Positions 38,439 to 50,603 are shown, numbered from the stretch's first letter. The stretch is DNA of 64,000 nucleotides from Hyphomicrobiales bacterium (GCA_006844605.1 SPJN01000029.1:1-64000), one strand, 5' to 3'. The notes: generated by a model not told the origin, from the letters alone. A program made the numbers and translations.

Positions 38439-39788
38439 TTACCGATAAGCTGTCAGATCACCTTCATCATCAAGAACCAACAACATGCCCTGTGCTACAA
38501 TCGGTGGCACATAGGTACCGTGGGCGGTGTTGAGTGTACCGAGCTTTGCGCCCGTATAAGGTGACAATGCCACCATTTTGCCTGTGCTTGACGCTACGAT
38601 CAGCCTGTCACTGCCCAAAACGGGGCCAGACCACACGATCAGGCCATCCTGATCTGCTGGGTCTTCCCACCGTTCCAGACCTGTAACCCAACGTACGCGC
38701 CCATCTGACCAGTTCAAACAAACCACTTCAGCTTCTGATGTCACGACATACACATAGTCGCCAGCAATCCAGGGTGTCTGGGTGGCTGCAATGTTACGTG
38801 TCCACACGCGCTCCCCGGTTGTCAGGTCAATCGATACCATTCGGCCTGAATGGCTGACAGCGAACACACGGCCACGGTCAATGACCGGACGCCCGGCAAT
38901 ATCAGACAAGGTTGATAGTGACGTCAAACGCCCCGTACGTGTCAGGATATCCTGCCATGCCACACGGCCATTTTGCACCCGAATTGCCACCAACTCACCA
39001 GAGGTGAACGGCGCAACAAGCGTGTCGTCCTGAACCGCAGGGCTTGAATTACCCAACAATCCGGCACCTTCAACAATCACCTGATGATCCCATATCGTAT
39101 CACCGGTTTTGGCGTCGAGTGCGAATAACTGGTTATCATGGGTAATCACAAACACACGGCCATCAGCGGCGCTGGGCGCTGCGCGGAACGGCAGTTTGAA
39201 ATCATGTTCCCAAACCAGCTGTGCCCGCATCGGGTCAATGGCAACAACGCGCCCCAATCCTGTGCTGACAAATAGCAAACCATTGTCATAAGCCAGACCG
39301 CCACCGAAATTCTCATCGGCCTGCTCTCCCTTACGGGACAAGTTCATCGTCCAATAGATTGAGCCGTCTTCAAGATCCAGCGCTGAAACACGCCCTTCGG
39401 CATCCATCGCAAAGACAATTGACCCGACAATAATCGGCGGTGCCAAAAGCTGACCGAAATCCCATGACCCGACACCAATTGTTGCTGACCATTGCTTGCG
39501 CAACGGTCCGGGCAATGCCAGATGATGCATCGCATGCGAGGGATAGCCGCCCGCTGTGGGCCACGCATCATTCACATAGGGCGCGGGCAAACTGACCTTC
39601 ACAGATTGGATGCGGGGGTCAGCCTCAATCTTGCTTTCAAAGGCAAGGACTGAAATACGCTCACCAGTCAATTGCCCCGGTGTCAGTGTCGGTTCTTCAT
39701 CAGCACAGGCGGTCAGCGCCAGCATACCGGCAAGGGCTGCCCATCCGGCCTTTTTCTTGAACATGTCAAACTTGCTCATCAACATCAT
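38439..39788 (-). CDS. bamB: Outer-membrane assembly lipoprotein BamB
   Basis: PQQ-repeat beta-propeller of 449 aa, part of the BAM complex that inserts outer-membrane proteins. The N-terminus has a lipoprotein signal ending in LTAC (lipidated Cys about residue 28), and repeats such as GSIYWTMNLS, GDTIWDHQV and GERVWTRNI recur through the chain. Start codons at 39788 and 39779 are both possible; the first overlaps the upstream stop as ATGA and has GGGAG 9 nt before it. Gene order with der and the YfgM-like gene supports the call. Confidence 0.92.
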   Translation of the reverse strand: MMLMSKFDMFKKKAGWAALAGMLALTACADEEPTLTPGQLTGERISVLAFESKIEADPRIQSVKVSLPAPYVNDAWPTAGGYPSHAMHHLALPGPLRKQWSATIGVGSWDFGQLLAPPIIVGSIVFAMDAEGRVSALDLEDGSIYWTMNLSRKGEQADENFGGGLAYDNGLLFVSTGLGRVVAIDPMRAQLVWEHDFKLPFRAAPSAADGRVFVITHDNQLFALDAKTGDTIWDHQVIVEGAGLLGNSSPAVQDDTLVAPFTSGELVAIRVQNGRVAWQDILTRTGRLTSLSTLSDIAGRPVIDRGRVFAVSHSGRMVSIDLTTGERVWTRNIAATQTPWIAGDYVYVVTSEAEVVCLNWSDGRVRWVTGLERWEDPADQDGLIVWSGPVLGSDRLIVASSTGKMVALSPYTGAKLGTLNTAHGTYVPPIVAQGMLLVLDDEGDLTAYR

Positions 39789-40471
39789 TCCGCAGCACTC
39801 CCGGCACTGTCATCTTGCGCTGTCGGGGCGGCTTCTTCTGCCGGACCAAGGATCATCAGCATCTCAGCTGCCCGTGCGCGCACGCCCTGGGGCGCTTCGA
39901 AATCACCGGCCAGGGAAGCAAACAAATTCCGTGCCTCGCCAATTTCATCATTGCGATAGGCATTAATCGCAGCTGCTTCTGTAGCGGCGTGGCGATAGGG
40001 CCGATCATCCCCCAACAAGGGCGCGAGGCGAATAGCGACATCGTCCGAGGAGCCTGTTTCCATCGACGCCAAAGCGGCTTTCAACCCGGCAAGGTCACGC
40101 AAAGAACGCGGCAGCCCGGATTTGCCTGCAATGGTATCAAGCAAGGCAATTGCCCCTGCCCGCTCACCTTCATTCAGCAAACTGTCAGCCTTGGCGAACC
40201 CAGCCAGGGCGGCATAGCCTGCATGACCGCCATCAACCAGCGCATCATAAGCTGTCAGATCACCTGACGCAGCCGATGCAGCAGCAGCGGCAAAGGCAAA
40301 CGATGCAGCCTCGTTCTTATTGGCGTTATAGCCCTGCCATAATTGATTACCGAAAGTCGCCACAACAATTGCTACAGCAGCGCCGATCACATAGGCGCCA
40401 TAACGCTGCCACAGAACCCGCATCTGGTCCTGACGCAGCTCTTCCTCAACCTCTTGAAAAATATCAGACAC
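39785..40471 (-). CDS. YfgM-like membrane-anchored TPR protein
   Basis: Protein of 228 aa beginning MSDIFQEVEEELRQDQ, with a membrane helix at about 25-41 and an Ala-rich helical-repeat periplasmic domain. This fits the YfgM/DUF2133-like ancillary chaperone of the Sec translocon found before bamB. The frame is open to an ATG at 40534, but GGAGG lies 7 nt before a GTG at 40471, and from there the protein aligns with the family start, so GTG is chosen. The end overlaps bamB by 4 nt. Confidence 0.88.
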   Translation of the reverse strand: MSDIFQEVEEELRQDQMRVLWQRYGAYVIGAAVAIVVATFGNQLWQGYNANKNEAASFAFAAAAASAASGDLTAYDALVDGGHAGYAALAGFAKADSLLNEGERAGAIALLDTIAGKSGLPRSLRDLAGLKAALASMETGSSDDVAIRLAPLLGDDRPYRHAATEAAAINAYRNDEIGEARNLFASLAGDFEAPQGVRARAAEMLMILGPAEEAAPTAQDDSAGSAAE

Positions 40472-40643
40472 GTAGAGGCCTCCAAAGCCCAATTTGCCAA
40501 AATGCCAAATCAAAAAATGTGAATGCAGCGCCACACGTATCCACGTGGGCGCAGCCTAGTTATTCTTTAAGGATATGGCAGAATCTGGGCGCAGTTGCCA
40601 GCCCAAATCACGGGAAAAACACCACAGGCCCGCCTTAGATCGC

Positions 40644-41570
40644 CTAGTCTTCAGCAACCAAGGACAGCCACGGCACATCTTCAACAGGTTTCGCCGTCGT
40701 TTTGGTTGACGCAGGTTCCACCTTATCGCCTTCGCGCATCTTATAGGTATGCTCTTCGGCGGGGAAGCTGCGGTCTTTTACTTCGGCAGCGTAGGTTCCG
40801 ATCGCTTCATCAATCGTTCCAGCCAAATCAGCGTATTTCTTGACAAATTTCGGCACCCGATCGCCCAAGCCCAACATATCATCCAACACAAGGATTTGCC
40901 CGTCACAATTGGCAGACGCGCCAATACCGATTGTCGGGATTTCAAGCTCACGCGTTAGCTTGTCTGCCAGCGGCGCGGCAACCCCCTCAATCACCACAGA
41001 AAAGGCCCCTGCCTCCTGCACAGCCAGTGCATCGGCAAGAATATCGCCCCATTCGCTGCGACTGCGACCAGCAGCCTGATAGCCACCGCGAGCGTTCACA
41101 GATTGCGGCTGCAACCCGATATGCCCCATGACCGGGATGCCCCGTTCCGTCAGAAAGGCAATCGTATCAGCCATAGACTGACCGCCTTCAAGTTTGATGC
41201 CGGTGCATCGTGTCCGCTGCATGATTTCAGCAGCGTTGCGATAGGCAGCTTCCTTGCTTTCTTCATATGACCCAAACGGCATATCAACAATCACACAAGC
41301 ATTTTCCGTGCCGCGCATCACAGCCTTGCCATGCATAATCATCATATCAAGGGTAACAGGCACAGTGCTGTCCAGGCCGTGAACCACCATACCCAGCGAA
41401 TCCCCGACCAGAATTAGATCAGCATGGGCGTCCACAAGATGCGCCATCGGTGCTGAATAAGCGGTCAGGCAGACAATTGGATCACCGCCCTTGCGGGCCT
41501 TGATCTGCGTGACTGTCTTGCGACGACCAGAGGCTGATTTAGCCTTTTTATCAGTAGGTTGTGCTGACAT
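40644..41570 (-). CDS. panB: 3-methyl-2-oxobutanoate hydroxymethyltransferase
   Basis: Class II aldolase-like barrel enzyme of 308 aa making ketopantoate from ketoisovalerate, the first committed step to pantothenate. Motifs include ITxLTAYSAP-like [38 protein letters not shown] and [26 protein letters not shown] basic, low-complexity N-terminal extension of about 22 residues precedes the fold. GGAG is 9-10 nt before the ATG. It stands alone, 27 kb from panC. Confidence 0.96.
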   Translation of the reverse strand: MSAQPTDKKAKSASGRRKTVTQIKARKGGDPIVCLTAYSAPMAHLVDAHADLILVGDSLGMVVHGLDSTVPVTLDMMIMHGKAVMRGTENACVIVDMPFGSYEESKEAAYRNAAEIMQRTRCTGIKLEGGQSMADTIAFLTERGIPVMGHIGLQPQSVNARGGYQAAGRSRSEWGDILADALAVQEAGAFSVVIEGVAAPLADKLTRELEIPTIGIGASANCDGQILVLDDMLGLGDRVPKFVKKYADLAGTIDEAIGTYAAEVKDRSFPAEEHTYKMREGDKVEPASTKTTAKPVEDVPWLSLVAED

Positions 41571-41771
41571 GTTAAGCGCTCCTCACGCCTTGAATTGGGG
41601 GGCATAGCTGCAGTCGAACCAACCAGTTGACCCAGCGTCATGTCGAAACGGCATTTGGCACCCTTGCCTGATCAAATGCAAGGGCAAATGTTGCTATGCA
41701 GCAAAATAAATGACGATCGAATGACAGTCCCCTGCGCCCCACAAAACAAGGCGGCAGGGGAAATTGGCAGC

Positions 41772-42605
41772 CTATTTACCGAACATGGATTTCAGGCTGT
41801 CGAATGCTTCTTCTGCATCCTTTACAACCTGCCCTTTTTCGCCATCCACATTCAGACTATTCAGCCCCTGTTCCAGCAGCGCCTTGGGGTCTTTCAACAA
41901 ATTGTTGAGTTGATTGATGTCGAGCGCCTGCATGGCCCCAAGTGCGCCATTCTGCACCTTGGCCAGCACAATTTGAACAATCTCGCCCGCGTCTGCGCCA
42001 CCATTTGATTTGCCAATATCAGTCATATGAATACGCGGCAGGCTGGCTGAAATTTCGCCAAGCCCCAACCCTTGAGCAACAACGGCAACCTCACCGCCTT
42101 CCAGCAGGAAATCCTCGATAATGAATTTTTGGCTCTCACCTTCGGCTGTTGCGGACTCTCCACCCTCAGCCGTGGCATCGCCATCTGCGCCACCGGTCAG
42201 CGCCTCAACATAGGCATTCACATTTTCCATCAAGGCGTCGAAATTGGTCCGCCCGCCCTTTTGAATTTCATAGGTGATGCTAGGTTCGCGAATGGCAATT
42301 TTCTTGATGACGATGACGTCTTCGGTCACCGACGCTGTATCGAGCTGCATTTCGATACTGCCTAAGGAAAATGCCTTTTCTGACTCAAACCCTTCGGGGT
42401 TATCGACTGACATCCCCTTGATTTGCCCCTCGCCACTTGACGAAACAGACACATCATCAACCTGCACATCTGATTGGGTCATATCCGGCCCATAGGATTC
42501 AATCGCATTTTTGATAATTGTATCAAGCCCCGCCAGCAGCACCACTGCTGCGACCACAATCGCAGCAACCAATGCGCCGCCACCGATTAGAATTCCGCGT
42601 TTCAT
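41772..42605 (-). CDS. Membrane-anchored AsmA-like hypothetical protein
   Basis: Protein of 277 aa with an N-terminal signal anchor (about 7-27) and a beta-rich body including SITYEIQKGGRTNFDALMENV, a pattern seen in small AsmA-like proteins. An Ala/Glu/Gly-rich acidic insert lies around 145-160. I do not recognise a specific family or function. It is divergent from the TerB-like gene. Confidence 0.6.
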   Translation of the reverse strand: MKRGILIGGGALVAAIVVAAVVLLAGLDTIIKNAIESYGPDMTQSDVQVDDVSVSSSGEGQIKGMSVDNPEGFESEKAFSLGSIEMQLDTASVTEDVIVIKKIAIREPSITYEIQKGGRTNFDALMENVNAYVEALTGGADGDATAEGGESATAEGESQKFIIEDFLLEGGEVAVVAQGLGLGEISASLPRIHMTDIGKSNGGADAGEIVQIVLAKVQNGALGAMQALDINQLNNLLKDPKALLEQGLNSLNVDGEKGQVVKDAEEAFDSLKSMFGK

Positions 42606-42819
42606 AGGTCCACTCCCTTTTTCACGACGAAACAGGCGCGCTTTCCACCGGAAAAGCCACGCCGAATATTCAATTGTGTCAGATCATATGTGCTGGCAAT
42701 CTTTTAGGCAAAGGGAAAGCCCGATTTGATCTTTACATTTTTCGGATAACACCTATCTGATAGAAGATGAAGAAACACCCATGCGCCCTAAAATGCGCCA
42801 AACCTGAACAGGACATGCC

Positions 42820-43281
42820 ATGTCGATCTTGACAAGATTTATGGAATTTCTGGATGCCCGCCCACAGGCGCCGCAGCCGGCGCATGGTTTTGACCGCGTG
42901 CAAATTGCTGCCGCCGCCCTGCTGATTGAATTGGCCCGTCAGGACACAAGCTTTGACGACGATGAGCGTCAGACCATTGTCCGCATTGTGCGGGAGCGGT
43001 TTGAACTATCGGACGATGATGCTGCGGCCCTGATTGCACAGGCCGCGCATGAGCAGGAAGAGGCGTGGGACGACTGGATGTTTCGTGAGAAAATCCGCAG
43101 TGGCTTCCCCCCCGAAGAACGGATCAACATTGTCGAAATGTTGTGGGAGGTCGCCTATGCGGACAATTCACTGGACCCGTTTGAAGCTTCGCTGATTGGC
43201 CGTATCGCAGACAGTATCGGCGTAAAACGTGAAGATACAAAAGCCGCCCAAGACCGCATTTCGGCAAAGGCATCAGCCTAA
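42820..43281 (+). CDS. TerB-like domain protein
   Basis: All-helical acidic protein of 153 aa matching the TerB/COG4103 pattern: RVQIAAAALLIELARQDTSFDDDERQTI followed by a second repeat NIVEMLWEVAYADNSLDPFEASLIGRIAD, each with the D-x-x-x-D/E metal-type loop. AGGA precedes the ATG. Stand-alone TerB proteins are common and not evidence of tellurite resistance; no ter genes adjoin. Confidence 0.85.
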   Translation: MSILTRFMEFLDARPQAPQPAHGFDRVQIAAAALLIELARQDTSFDDDERQTIVRIVRERFELSDDDAAALIAQAAHEQEEAWDDWMFREKIRSGFPPEERINIVEMLWEVAYADNSLDPFEASLIGRIADSIGVKREDTKAAQDRISAKASA

Positions 43282-43297
43282 GGCGCTGCCAAAGCCC

Positions 43298-44824
43298 CTA
43301 TTTTAGCCCCGCTTTTAATAAGCCTTCTTTGAAGGTTGAGGCATCAACGACCTTACCCATTGAATCTTCAATCCACAGGTCAATCGTATCTGCTGTCACA
43401 TCGCTGTTCAGCGCCAATGCCTCAGCCAAGGCATCCTCGGCCTCTACCTGACGGCCCTGTTGGGCCAGCGCGGCTGCCAATGCCAGCCATGCCCAAAACA
43501 TACTACGATTAATCGCAATGACATGACGGCACGCTTCGATGGCCGCGGCAAAGTCCTTTTGCATCAAGTAACAGGTGCTGATCCAATACCACCATAGGAA
43601 CGCGAGCGAATCACGCGGGGCCAACCGCAATGCCCGCTCCAGCTTGATAACGGCTTCATCCACCCGGCCCAAATTCCGCAAGGCTCGGCCAAGGCCGGCC
43701 CACCCGCGTGCGTTTGATGGGTTAAGTTCAATCGACCGTTCCAGAATATCCTCTGCCTCGCCGAAATCCCCCAGACTGGTCAGGACAAAGCCGATAATCG
43801 ACAACACCAACGAGTCGCTTGAGGAAAAGACACGTGCCGCAGACACAGCGTGGCGGATATCTTCAATATCCTTGGGGTCGAACTTCGCACGATCAAAGCC
43901 CAGCTTTTGCACCAGCGTCGCTGCCAACACGGCATGGGCATAGCCAGACTCAGGCTCCTGCTCCACCGCCTTACGGGCCAACGCCTCCGCATTCAATTGC
44001 CCTGTATGGTCAGTCCCTGCTACCGATGAAAACGCCAAGACCGACAAGGACCACGCATCCAACCGATCAGGATCAGCGCGGCTGGCGCGTTCCGCCTCAG
44101 CCTCTTGCATACGTTCAAAAACCGCCGCCGTGATCTGGGCAACCAGTTCATCTTCCTGCGCATAAAAATCATCAGCGGCAACCGTGTAGCGATTTGACCA
44201 CAAATGGCGGCCAGACCCGACATCGACCAGCCGGATGATCAGGCGAATGGACTGCGCCCCATCCTGCAACGCGCCTTCACGCAGTGACCCTTCAACCAAA
44301 TAACGCGCGCCAAGGTCCGACACATGCCCGGTAAACCCCCGGGTTACACGCCCTGCAATCACGTCATAGGATTGAATGGAATCAAGACCGGTTGCGATCT
44401 CTTCAGCGACAATAGCAGCCAACCCCTGATAATCCGCCCGCGCTTCAAGTCCCGGCGGGCATTCAGGTGCAAAGACCGCAATCACGGGACGGCCTGCCTG
44501 TTCCAGCGCCTCTTCATCGAGGACGCCTTGTCCGCCTTCGCTCTTTTTATTGCGACCGAATTTCGGGGCAAAGACGCTGCCGCCCTCTGGCTTGTCCATC
44601 ACACCGGTATAGGCGGCCAAATAGGCCGGATGCACCGGCAAGTTACGCGGGTCAACCTTGCTGAGGTCCGGCGCGTTATTCTGACGGAAAATACGCAAGC
44701 CAAAACGAGGCATGACAATTGCCACAACGGCAATCATCACCGCTATGCCTTCAAGCACGCCCTCATTGGCATTCAGCCAAAGGCCTAATTGTTCAAGCAG
44801 ATCACTCAATGGAATCAGCCCCAA
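43298..44824 (-). CDS. Membrane-anchored FlgO-like / TPR protein
   Basis: Protein of 508 aa with one membrane helix (about 22-39), then a FlgO/TolB-N-like alpha-beta domain (about 110-235) including GARYLVEGSLREG, RLIIRLVDVGSG and HLWSNRYT. This module is usually found downstream of adenylate/guanylate cyclases or CadC-type DNA-binding domains. TPR repeats fill about 320-480 (SIELNPSNARGWAGLGRALRNLG and neighbours). Here the module is linked to a membrane anchor instead of a cyclase or DNA-binding domain. Role unknown, perhaps signalling scaffold. Confidence 0.7.
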   Translation of the reverse strand: MGLIPLSDLLEQLGLWLNANEGVLEGIAVMIAVVAIVMPRFGLRIFRQNNAPDLSKVDPRNLPVHPAYLAAYTGVMDKPEGGSVFAPKFGRNKKSEGGQGVLDEEALEQAGRPVIAVFAPECPPGLEARADYQGLAAIVAEEIATGLDSIQSYDVIAGRVTRGFTGHVSDLGARYLVEGSLREGALQDGAQSIRLIIRLVDVGSGRHLWSNRYTVAADDFYAQEDELVAQITAAVFERMQEAEAERASRADPDRLDAWSLSVLAFSSVAGTDHTGQLNAEALARKAVEQEPESGYAHAVLAATLVQKLGFDRAKFDPKDIEDIRHAVSAARVFSSSDSLVLSIIGFVLTSLGDFGEAEDILERSIELNPSNARGWAGLGRALRNLGRVDEAVIKLERALRLAPRDSLAFLWWYWISTCYLMQKDFAAAIEACRHVIAINRSMFWAWLALAAALAQQGRQVEAEDALAEALALNSDVTADTIDLWIEDSMGKVVDASTFKEGLLKAGLK

Positions 44825-44928
44825 TCACCACACCACCGAAACTCGTTTCGGCATTAATGTGGGGGTGAAATGGCAAATTCTCAACCCCTTAGGCGAAAAT
44901 AGGCCCTCAACACGAAATTAGTACAGGC

Positions 44929-46476
44929 CTATTCCCACTCAATCGTGCCGGGGGGCTTGGACGTGATGTCATAGGTCACGCGGTTAATCCCCTTGACCTG
45001 ATTAATGATGCGGGTCGCCACGCGGCCAAGAAACTCCATCTCAAACGGATAGAAATCGGCCGTCATGCCATCAGTGCTGGTCACCGCACGCAGGGCGCAG
45101 GCATAATCATATGACCGTTCGTCCCCCATCACGCCAACGGTACGAACCGGCAGCAATACGGCAAACGCCTGCCAAATTTCGTCATACAGACCTTCATTGC
45201 GGATTTCGTCCAGATAAATTGCATCAGCCTGACGCAAAATATCTGCGCGGTCCTTGGACACTTCGCCGGGAATACGGATCGCAAGGCCCGGCCCCGGGAA
45301 CGGGTGGCGCCCGACAAACACTTCGGGCAAGCCAAGCTCACGCCCCAGTTCGCGGACCTCGTCCTTGAACAGTTCACGCAAGGGTTCAACCAATTTCAGG
45401 TTCATCCGCTCAGGCAAACCGCCCACATTATGATGCGATTTAATAGTAACTGAAGGGCCTCCGGTGAAGGACACGCTTTCAATCACATCCGGGTACAAGG
45501 TTCCTTGCGCCAGGAATTGCGCCCCATCGACCTTGCCTGCCTCTTCATCAAATATATCGATGAAGGCTGCCCCGATAATCTTACGCTTGCGTTCAGGGTC
45601 TGTGACGCCTTCAAGCTGCCCCATAAAGGTTTCTTCCGCATCAACATGGATCAGCGGAATGTTATAATGTTCCTTGAACAGGCTAACGACCTGTTCCGCT
45701 TCGCCCGCACGCAACAAACCGGTGTCAACGAACACACAGGTCAGCTGATCGCCGATGGCTTCGTGGATCAAAACGGCGGTCACAGCAGAATCAACGCCGC
45801 CGGATAGGCCACAAATGACCTTGCCATCGCCAACCTGTTCGCGAATACGCGCGATTTCGGTTTCGCGGAATGCTGCCATTGTCCAATCACCGGAACAGCC
45901 GGCAACCTTGTGCGTGAAATTGTTCAGCAGGGCCGCGCCTTCCAGCGTATGGACAACCTCAGGGTGGAACTGCACACCGTAAAAGCGTTTTTCATCATTG
46001 GCGATTGCTGCAAACGGGGCAGATTTCGTCACGGCGACAGGCCGGAATCCTGCGGGGATATCAATCACACGGTCACCGTGGCTCATCCAAACTTGTTGGG
46101 TATCGCCCTTGGACCACAACCCGTCAAACAGCAGACAATCATCCACAATCTCGATATGGGCGCGCCCAAATTCACGATGATCGGCATTTTCAACCCGACC
46201 ACCCAATTGGTTGACCAAGGTTTGTTCGCCATAGCAAATGCCAAGCACAGGCACGCCCATTTCGAACACTTTTGCAGGCGCACGCGGAGTATCGGCATGG
46301 GTCACGCTGGCAGGGCCACCGGACAGAATGATCGCCTTGGGGTCAAACGTTTCCAACGCCTTTTCAGCGCTGTTGAATGGAACAATTTCACAATACACAC
46401 CGGATTCCCGAACCCGCCGCGCAATCAGCTGGGTCACTTGTGATCCAAAATCAATAATTAGAATTCTGTCGGTCAT
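44929..46476 (-). CDS. guaA: GMP synthase (glutamine-hydrolysing)
   Basis: Enzyme of 515 aa converting XMP to GMP. The class I glutamine amidotransferase half has Cys81 in LGICYGEQ and His in QFHPEVVHT; the synthetase half has the PP-loop [10 protein letters not shown], followed by the dimerisation domain ending in the conserved PPGTIEWE. It is the last gene of a cluster ppx-rlmE-guaB-rsmB-TPR-guaA, 38 bp after the TPR gene. Confidence 0.98.
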   Translation of the reverse strand: MTDRILIIDFGSQVTQLIARRVRESGVYCEIVPFNSAEKALETFDPKAIILSGGPASVTHADTPRAPAKVFEMGVPVLGICYGEQTLVNQLGGRVENADHREFGRAHIEIVDDCLLFDGLWSKGDTQQVWMSHGDRVIDIPAGFRPVAVTKSAPFAAIANDEKRFYGVQFHPEVVHTLEGAALLNNFTHKVAGCSGDWTMAAFRETEIARIREQVGDGKVICGLSGGVDSAVTAVLIHEAIGDQLTCVFVDTGLLRAGEAEQVVSLFKEHYNIPLIHVDAEETFMGQLEGVTDPERKRKIIGAAFIDIFDEEAGKVDGAQFLAQGTLYPDVIESVSFTGGPSVTIKSHHNVGGLPERMNLKLVEPLRELFKDEVRELGRELGLPEVFVGRHPFPGPGLAIRIPGEVSKDRADILRQADAIYLDEIRNEGLYDEIWQAFAVLLPVRTVGVMGDERSYDYACALRAVTSTDGMTADFYPFEMEFLGRVATRIINQVKGINRVTYDITSKPPGTIEWE

Positions 46477-46514
46477 AGGATTTTCGAACGCATCTTTAAG
46501 AAATGAGGAGCCGC

Positions 46515-47033
46515 TTACTTGTCACTGCTTGCGGAAAGGGCAGCTGCCTCTTCCTCAAGTTTGGCATCGGCATAGTTTTTGACGGCCTTCGACAAGGCCC
46601 GATATTGCTGACAGTTTGATGAACAAAGCGTCAAAAGCTTGTCCCTGCGTTTTTTGGCGGCCTCAACATCATCACCTAGCAAATCTACCAAGCCTGCCCA
46701 ATGCAGGGCATCAAGATTTTGCGGATCAATGTCGAGTGCTGTGCGGAGATATTTTGCGGCCGCCGTGCCATTCCCCATGGCAAGATGGGCGCGGCCAAGA
46801 TTGGCATGGGTCGCTGACTGGCGCGGATCTGCAAGCATTGCCCGTTCATAGGCCATGCGTGCCTGATCAAGCGCATCAGATTCAAGGGCCATATTCCCCC
46901 GATCGAGCCAATAGGACACCAAGCCAAGTTTGTCGTCATTGGGCGCTTCCTGCGCCGTGGCAGGCGCTAAAAACACGCCCAAAACAGGCAGCAGGGCCAA
47001 CAAGCCAATGCAAAGGATCACGCGTTTCATCAT
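46515..47033 (-). CDS. Exported TPR-repeat protein
   Basis: Protein of about 172 aa with a cleavable signal peptide (hydrophobic core [16 protein letters not shown], probable cut after APATA) and about two TPR motifs ([24 protein letters not shown] and the following unit). AGGAGG sits 8 nt before the first of two adjacent ATG codons at 47033, which rules out the upstream ATG at 47063 that would overlap rsmB. Periplasmic; partner unknown. It lies between rsmB and guaA. Confidence 0.8.
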   Translation of the reverse strand: MMKRVILCIGLLALLPVLGVFLAPATAQEAPNDDKLGLVSYWLDRGNMALESDALDQARMAYERAMLADPRQSATHANLGRAHLAMGNGTAAAKYLRTALDIDPQNLDALHWAGLVDLLGDDVEAAKKRRDKLLTLCSSNCQQYRALSKAVKNYADAKLEEEAAALSASSDK

Positions 47034-47056
47034 CTCGGTTACCTCCTGCCCTCTTG

Positions 47057-48304
47057 CTAACATGCACGCCGCAAGCGCGCTATAAAGAACCCATCGGTTT
47101 GCGTCAGGTGCGGCATCAACTGCACCGTGCCGGGGATCAGACCTGCGGGCCGTTCCCCGTCAAGCGGCTCCACCGCGAAATCCTTGTTTTCTGCCAAAAA
47201 CCATTCAATGGCCTGCTCATTCTCGCGCGGCAGGAACGAACAGGTGATATAGGTCAGCGTGCCGCCTGCCTTCACCAAGGGGGCTGCGTCCTGCAAAATA
47301 CTGCGTTGCAGCCCTGAAAGTTCAGCCAGGCGTTCATCTGTAAAGCGCCAAAGGGTTTCAGGGTTCCGCCGCCATGCCCCGCTACCCGAACAAGGCACGT
47401 CAAGCACCACATGATCTGCGCCCTTCATTTGGGCGATCTGGGTCGTCAGCTTTTCAGCATCATCAAAAATCTGAATATTGCGTGCCTTGGCCCGATCAGC
47501 CCGGCGGGCCAAACTTTCCAACCGCTTGGGGGCAATATCATGGGCAAAGACCTGCCCCTTCCCACCCAGCAGGGCGGCAATCGCCAATGACTTGCCACCG
47601 CCACCGGCGCAATAATCAACAACGGTCTCGCCTGTCTTTGCCGGGATCAGGGACGACGCGATCTGACTGCCCGCATCCTGAATTTCAACCAACCCGGATT
47701 TATAAGCTTCGCTGTCTTTCAGGCGGGGCGCATCCTCAAATCGATAGGCATTGGGCAAGCCGGAAATGGCAGCGCCTTTTAATCCACCTTCTTCCAATAA
47801 AGACAAAGCCTTATCAGATTTTCCTGAGAGTGTATTTACGCGAATATCAAGCGGCGCACGATCCAACAACGCGCCGATTGCGGCATGCTCTTCGCCCGCA
47901 GCACGCACGGTCAATGCGGCGCCAATTTCCTCTGGCAGACCGGTCAGCAAATCGCTGGTGCGGCCTTGTTCCAAAACTTCAAGTTCCCGCGCGCTCAACG
48001 GTTCAGGCCCGAACTTACCACCATCAAACAGGGCGGATATGTCCGCAGCCTCCATATCATCAAGCACCAAGCTGCCAAGCATCAAGGCGCGACCATCATA
48101 AACGGTCGTTGCCATTAACGAGGCTGCCTGATGGGCATGACGAACAGCGTGATAAATATGGGCCGCAATGGCCCGGCGATCTTTAGAGCCAGCATAACGG
48201 TTGGAACGCGCCCAAGATTTCAACGCACGGTCAACCGGTGTCGATTCGACACTAAGTTGGTCTAAAATGGAAATAGCTGCCGCAATGCGGGCTTGTGGGG
48301 TCAT
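47057..48304 (-). CDS. rsmB: RsmB/NOP-family rRNA cytosine-C5 methyltransferase
   Basis: Protein of 415 aa with an N-terminal NusB-like region (1-120) and a SAM-dependent methyltransferase domain: SAM motif VVDYCAGGGGKSLAIAALL, DVPCSGSGAWRRNPE with the catalytic Cys, and TCSFLPRENE with the second Cys. It probably methylates 16S rRNA C967 or an equivalent. The NOP family also contains tRNA enzymes, so the target is inferred. It starts 11 bp after guaB. Confidence 0.88.
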   Translation of the reverse strand: MTPQARIAAAISILDQLSVESTPVDRALKSWARSNRYAGSKDRRAIAAHIYHAVRHAHQAASLMATTVYDGRALMLGSLVLDDMEAADISALFDGGKFGPEPLSARELEVLEQGRTSDLLTGLPEEIGAALTVRAAGEEHAAIGALLDRAPLDIRVNTLSGKSDKALSLLEEGGLKGAAISGLPNAYRFEDAPRLKDSEAYKSGLVEIQDAGSQIASSLIPAKTGETVVDYCAGGGGKSLAIAALLGGKGQVFAHDIAPKRLESLARRADRAKARNIQIFDDAEKLTTQIAQMKGADHVVLDVPCSGSGAWRRNPETLWRFTDERLAELSGLQRSILQDAAPLVKAGGTLTYITCSFLPRENEQAIEWFLAENKDFAVEPLDGERPAGLIPGTVQLMPHLTQTDGFFIARLRRAC

Positions 48305-48315
48305 TTACTGCCCAA

Positions 48316-49812
<1,497 letters not shown>

Positions 49813-49877
49813 CTATGCCACGATTCTTTAGGATGTCAACTGTATGGCGCCTGCTTTGCCACTTATGCGTCAATCCG

Positions 49878-50603
49878 TCAGCCACCCTTGAATCCCTGGG
49901 CCACAAGATACATTTCCGCCGAATCCGCGCGCGAGGCGGCGGGCTTCACATGTTTCACGGTTTTGAAATTCTGCTTCAACAACATCAGCAGGTCATGGTC
50001 GGCCCCGCCTTGTAGAATTTTGCAGAAAAATGCACCATCCGGGCTTAACACCTCAACTGCAAAATAAAGCGCCGCTTCACACAATCCCATTATGCGCAAA
50101 TGGTCGGTCTGCCTGTGACCTGTTGCAAAAGCCGCCATATCAGACATGACAACATCAACCGGCCCACCGGCCATGTCCTTCAAAATATCGGGCGCTGTGT
50201 CGTCCATAAAGTCCAGACAGATCAGTTCCACATCTGGAATAGGCTCAATCTCTTGAAAATCTATCCCGATGACCTTGCCTTCAGGGCCAACCCGTTTTTT
50301 GGCAACCTGACACCAACCGCCGGGGGCCGCGCCCAGATCAATAACGGTTTGACCGCGCTGCAAAAAGCCGTGTTTGTCATCCATTTCAAGCAGTTTGAAA
50401 GCGGCGCGTGATCGAAAGCCTTCGGCTTTTGCCCGTTGTACATAGGGGTCGTTCAGCTGACGTTCCAACCAACGGGTAGAGGATATGCGCCGCCCCTTGG
50501 CGGTTTTCACCTTTACCTTAAGGGCGCGTTCCCCACGGCCTGAGGAGCCTTTGGGCTTGCTGCCCCGGCCACCCCCGCCATTACTTGATCCACCTTTGGT
50601 CAT
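49878..50603 (-). CDS. rlmE: 23S rRNA U2552 2'-O-methyltransferase RlmE (FtsJ/RrmJ)
   Basis: SAM-dependent enzyme of 241 aa acting on the 50S A-loop. SAM motif VIDLGAAPGGWCQVA (88-101), VVMSDMAAFATGH and the K-D-K-E tetrad (K70 in SRAAFKLLEMD) are visible. The first 40 residues are a Gly/Ser/Lys/Arg-rich basic extension absent from the E. coli protein (209 aa). It overlaps the ppx stop by 4 nt. Confidence 0.95.
   Translation of the reverse strand: MTKGGSSNGGGGRGSKPKGSSGRGERALKVKVKTAKGRRISSTRWLERQLNDPYVQRAKAEGFRSRAAFKLLEMDDKHGFLQRGQTVIDLGAAPGGWCQVAKKRVGPEGKVIGIDFQEIEPIPDVELICLDFMDDTAPDILKDMAGGPVDVVMSDMAAFATGHRQTDHLRIMGLCEAALYFAVEVLSPDGAFFCKILQGGADHDLLMLLKQNFKTVKHVKPAASRADSAEMYLVAQGFKGG

Noticed and set aside
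42820-43281. Tellurite-resistance function for the TerB-like gene
   Set aside because: Stand-alone TerB domains are widespread, and no other ter genes are present.
46616-47317. 233-codon ORF antisense to the TPR gene and rsmB
   Set aside because: Spans two real genes on the other strand; Pro/Arg/His-rich shadow without domain or ribosome site.
47374-48186. 270-codon ORF antisense to rsmB
   Set aside because: Shadow of a well-supported methyltransferase gene; unnatural residue content (Arg, Pro, His, Gln).
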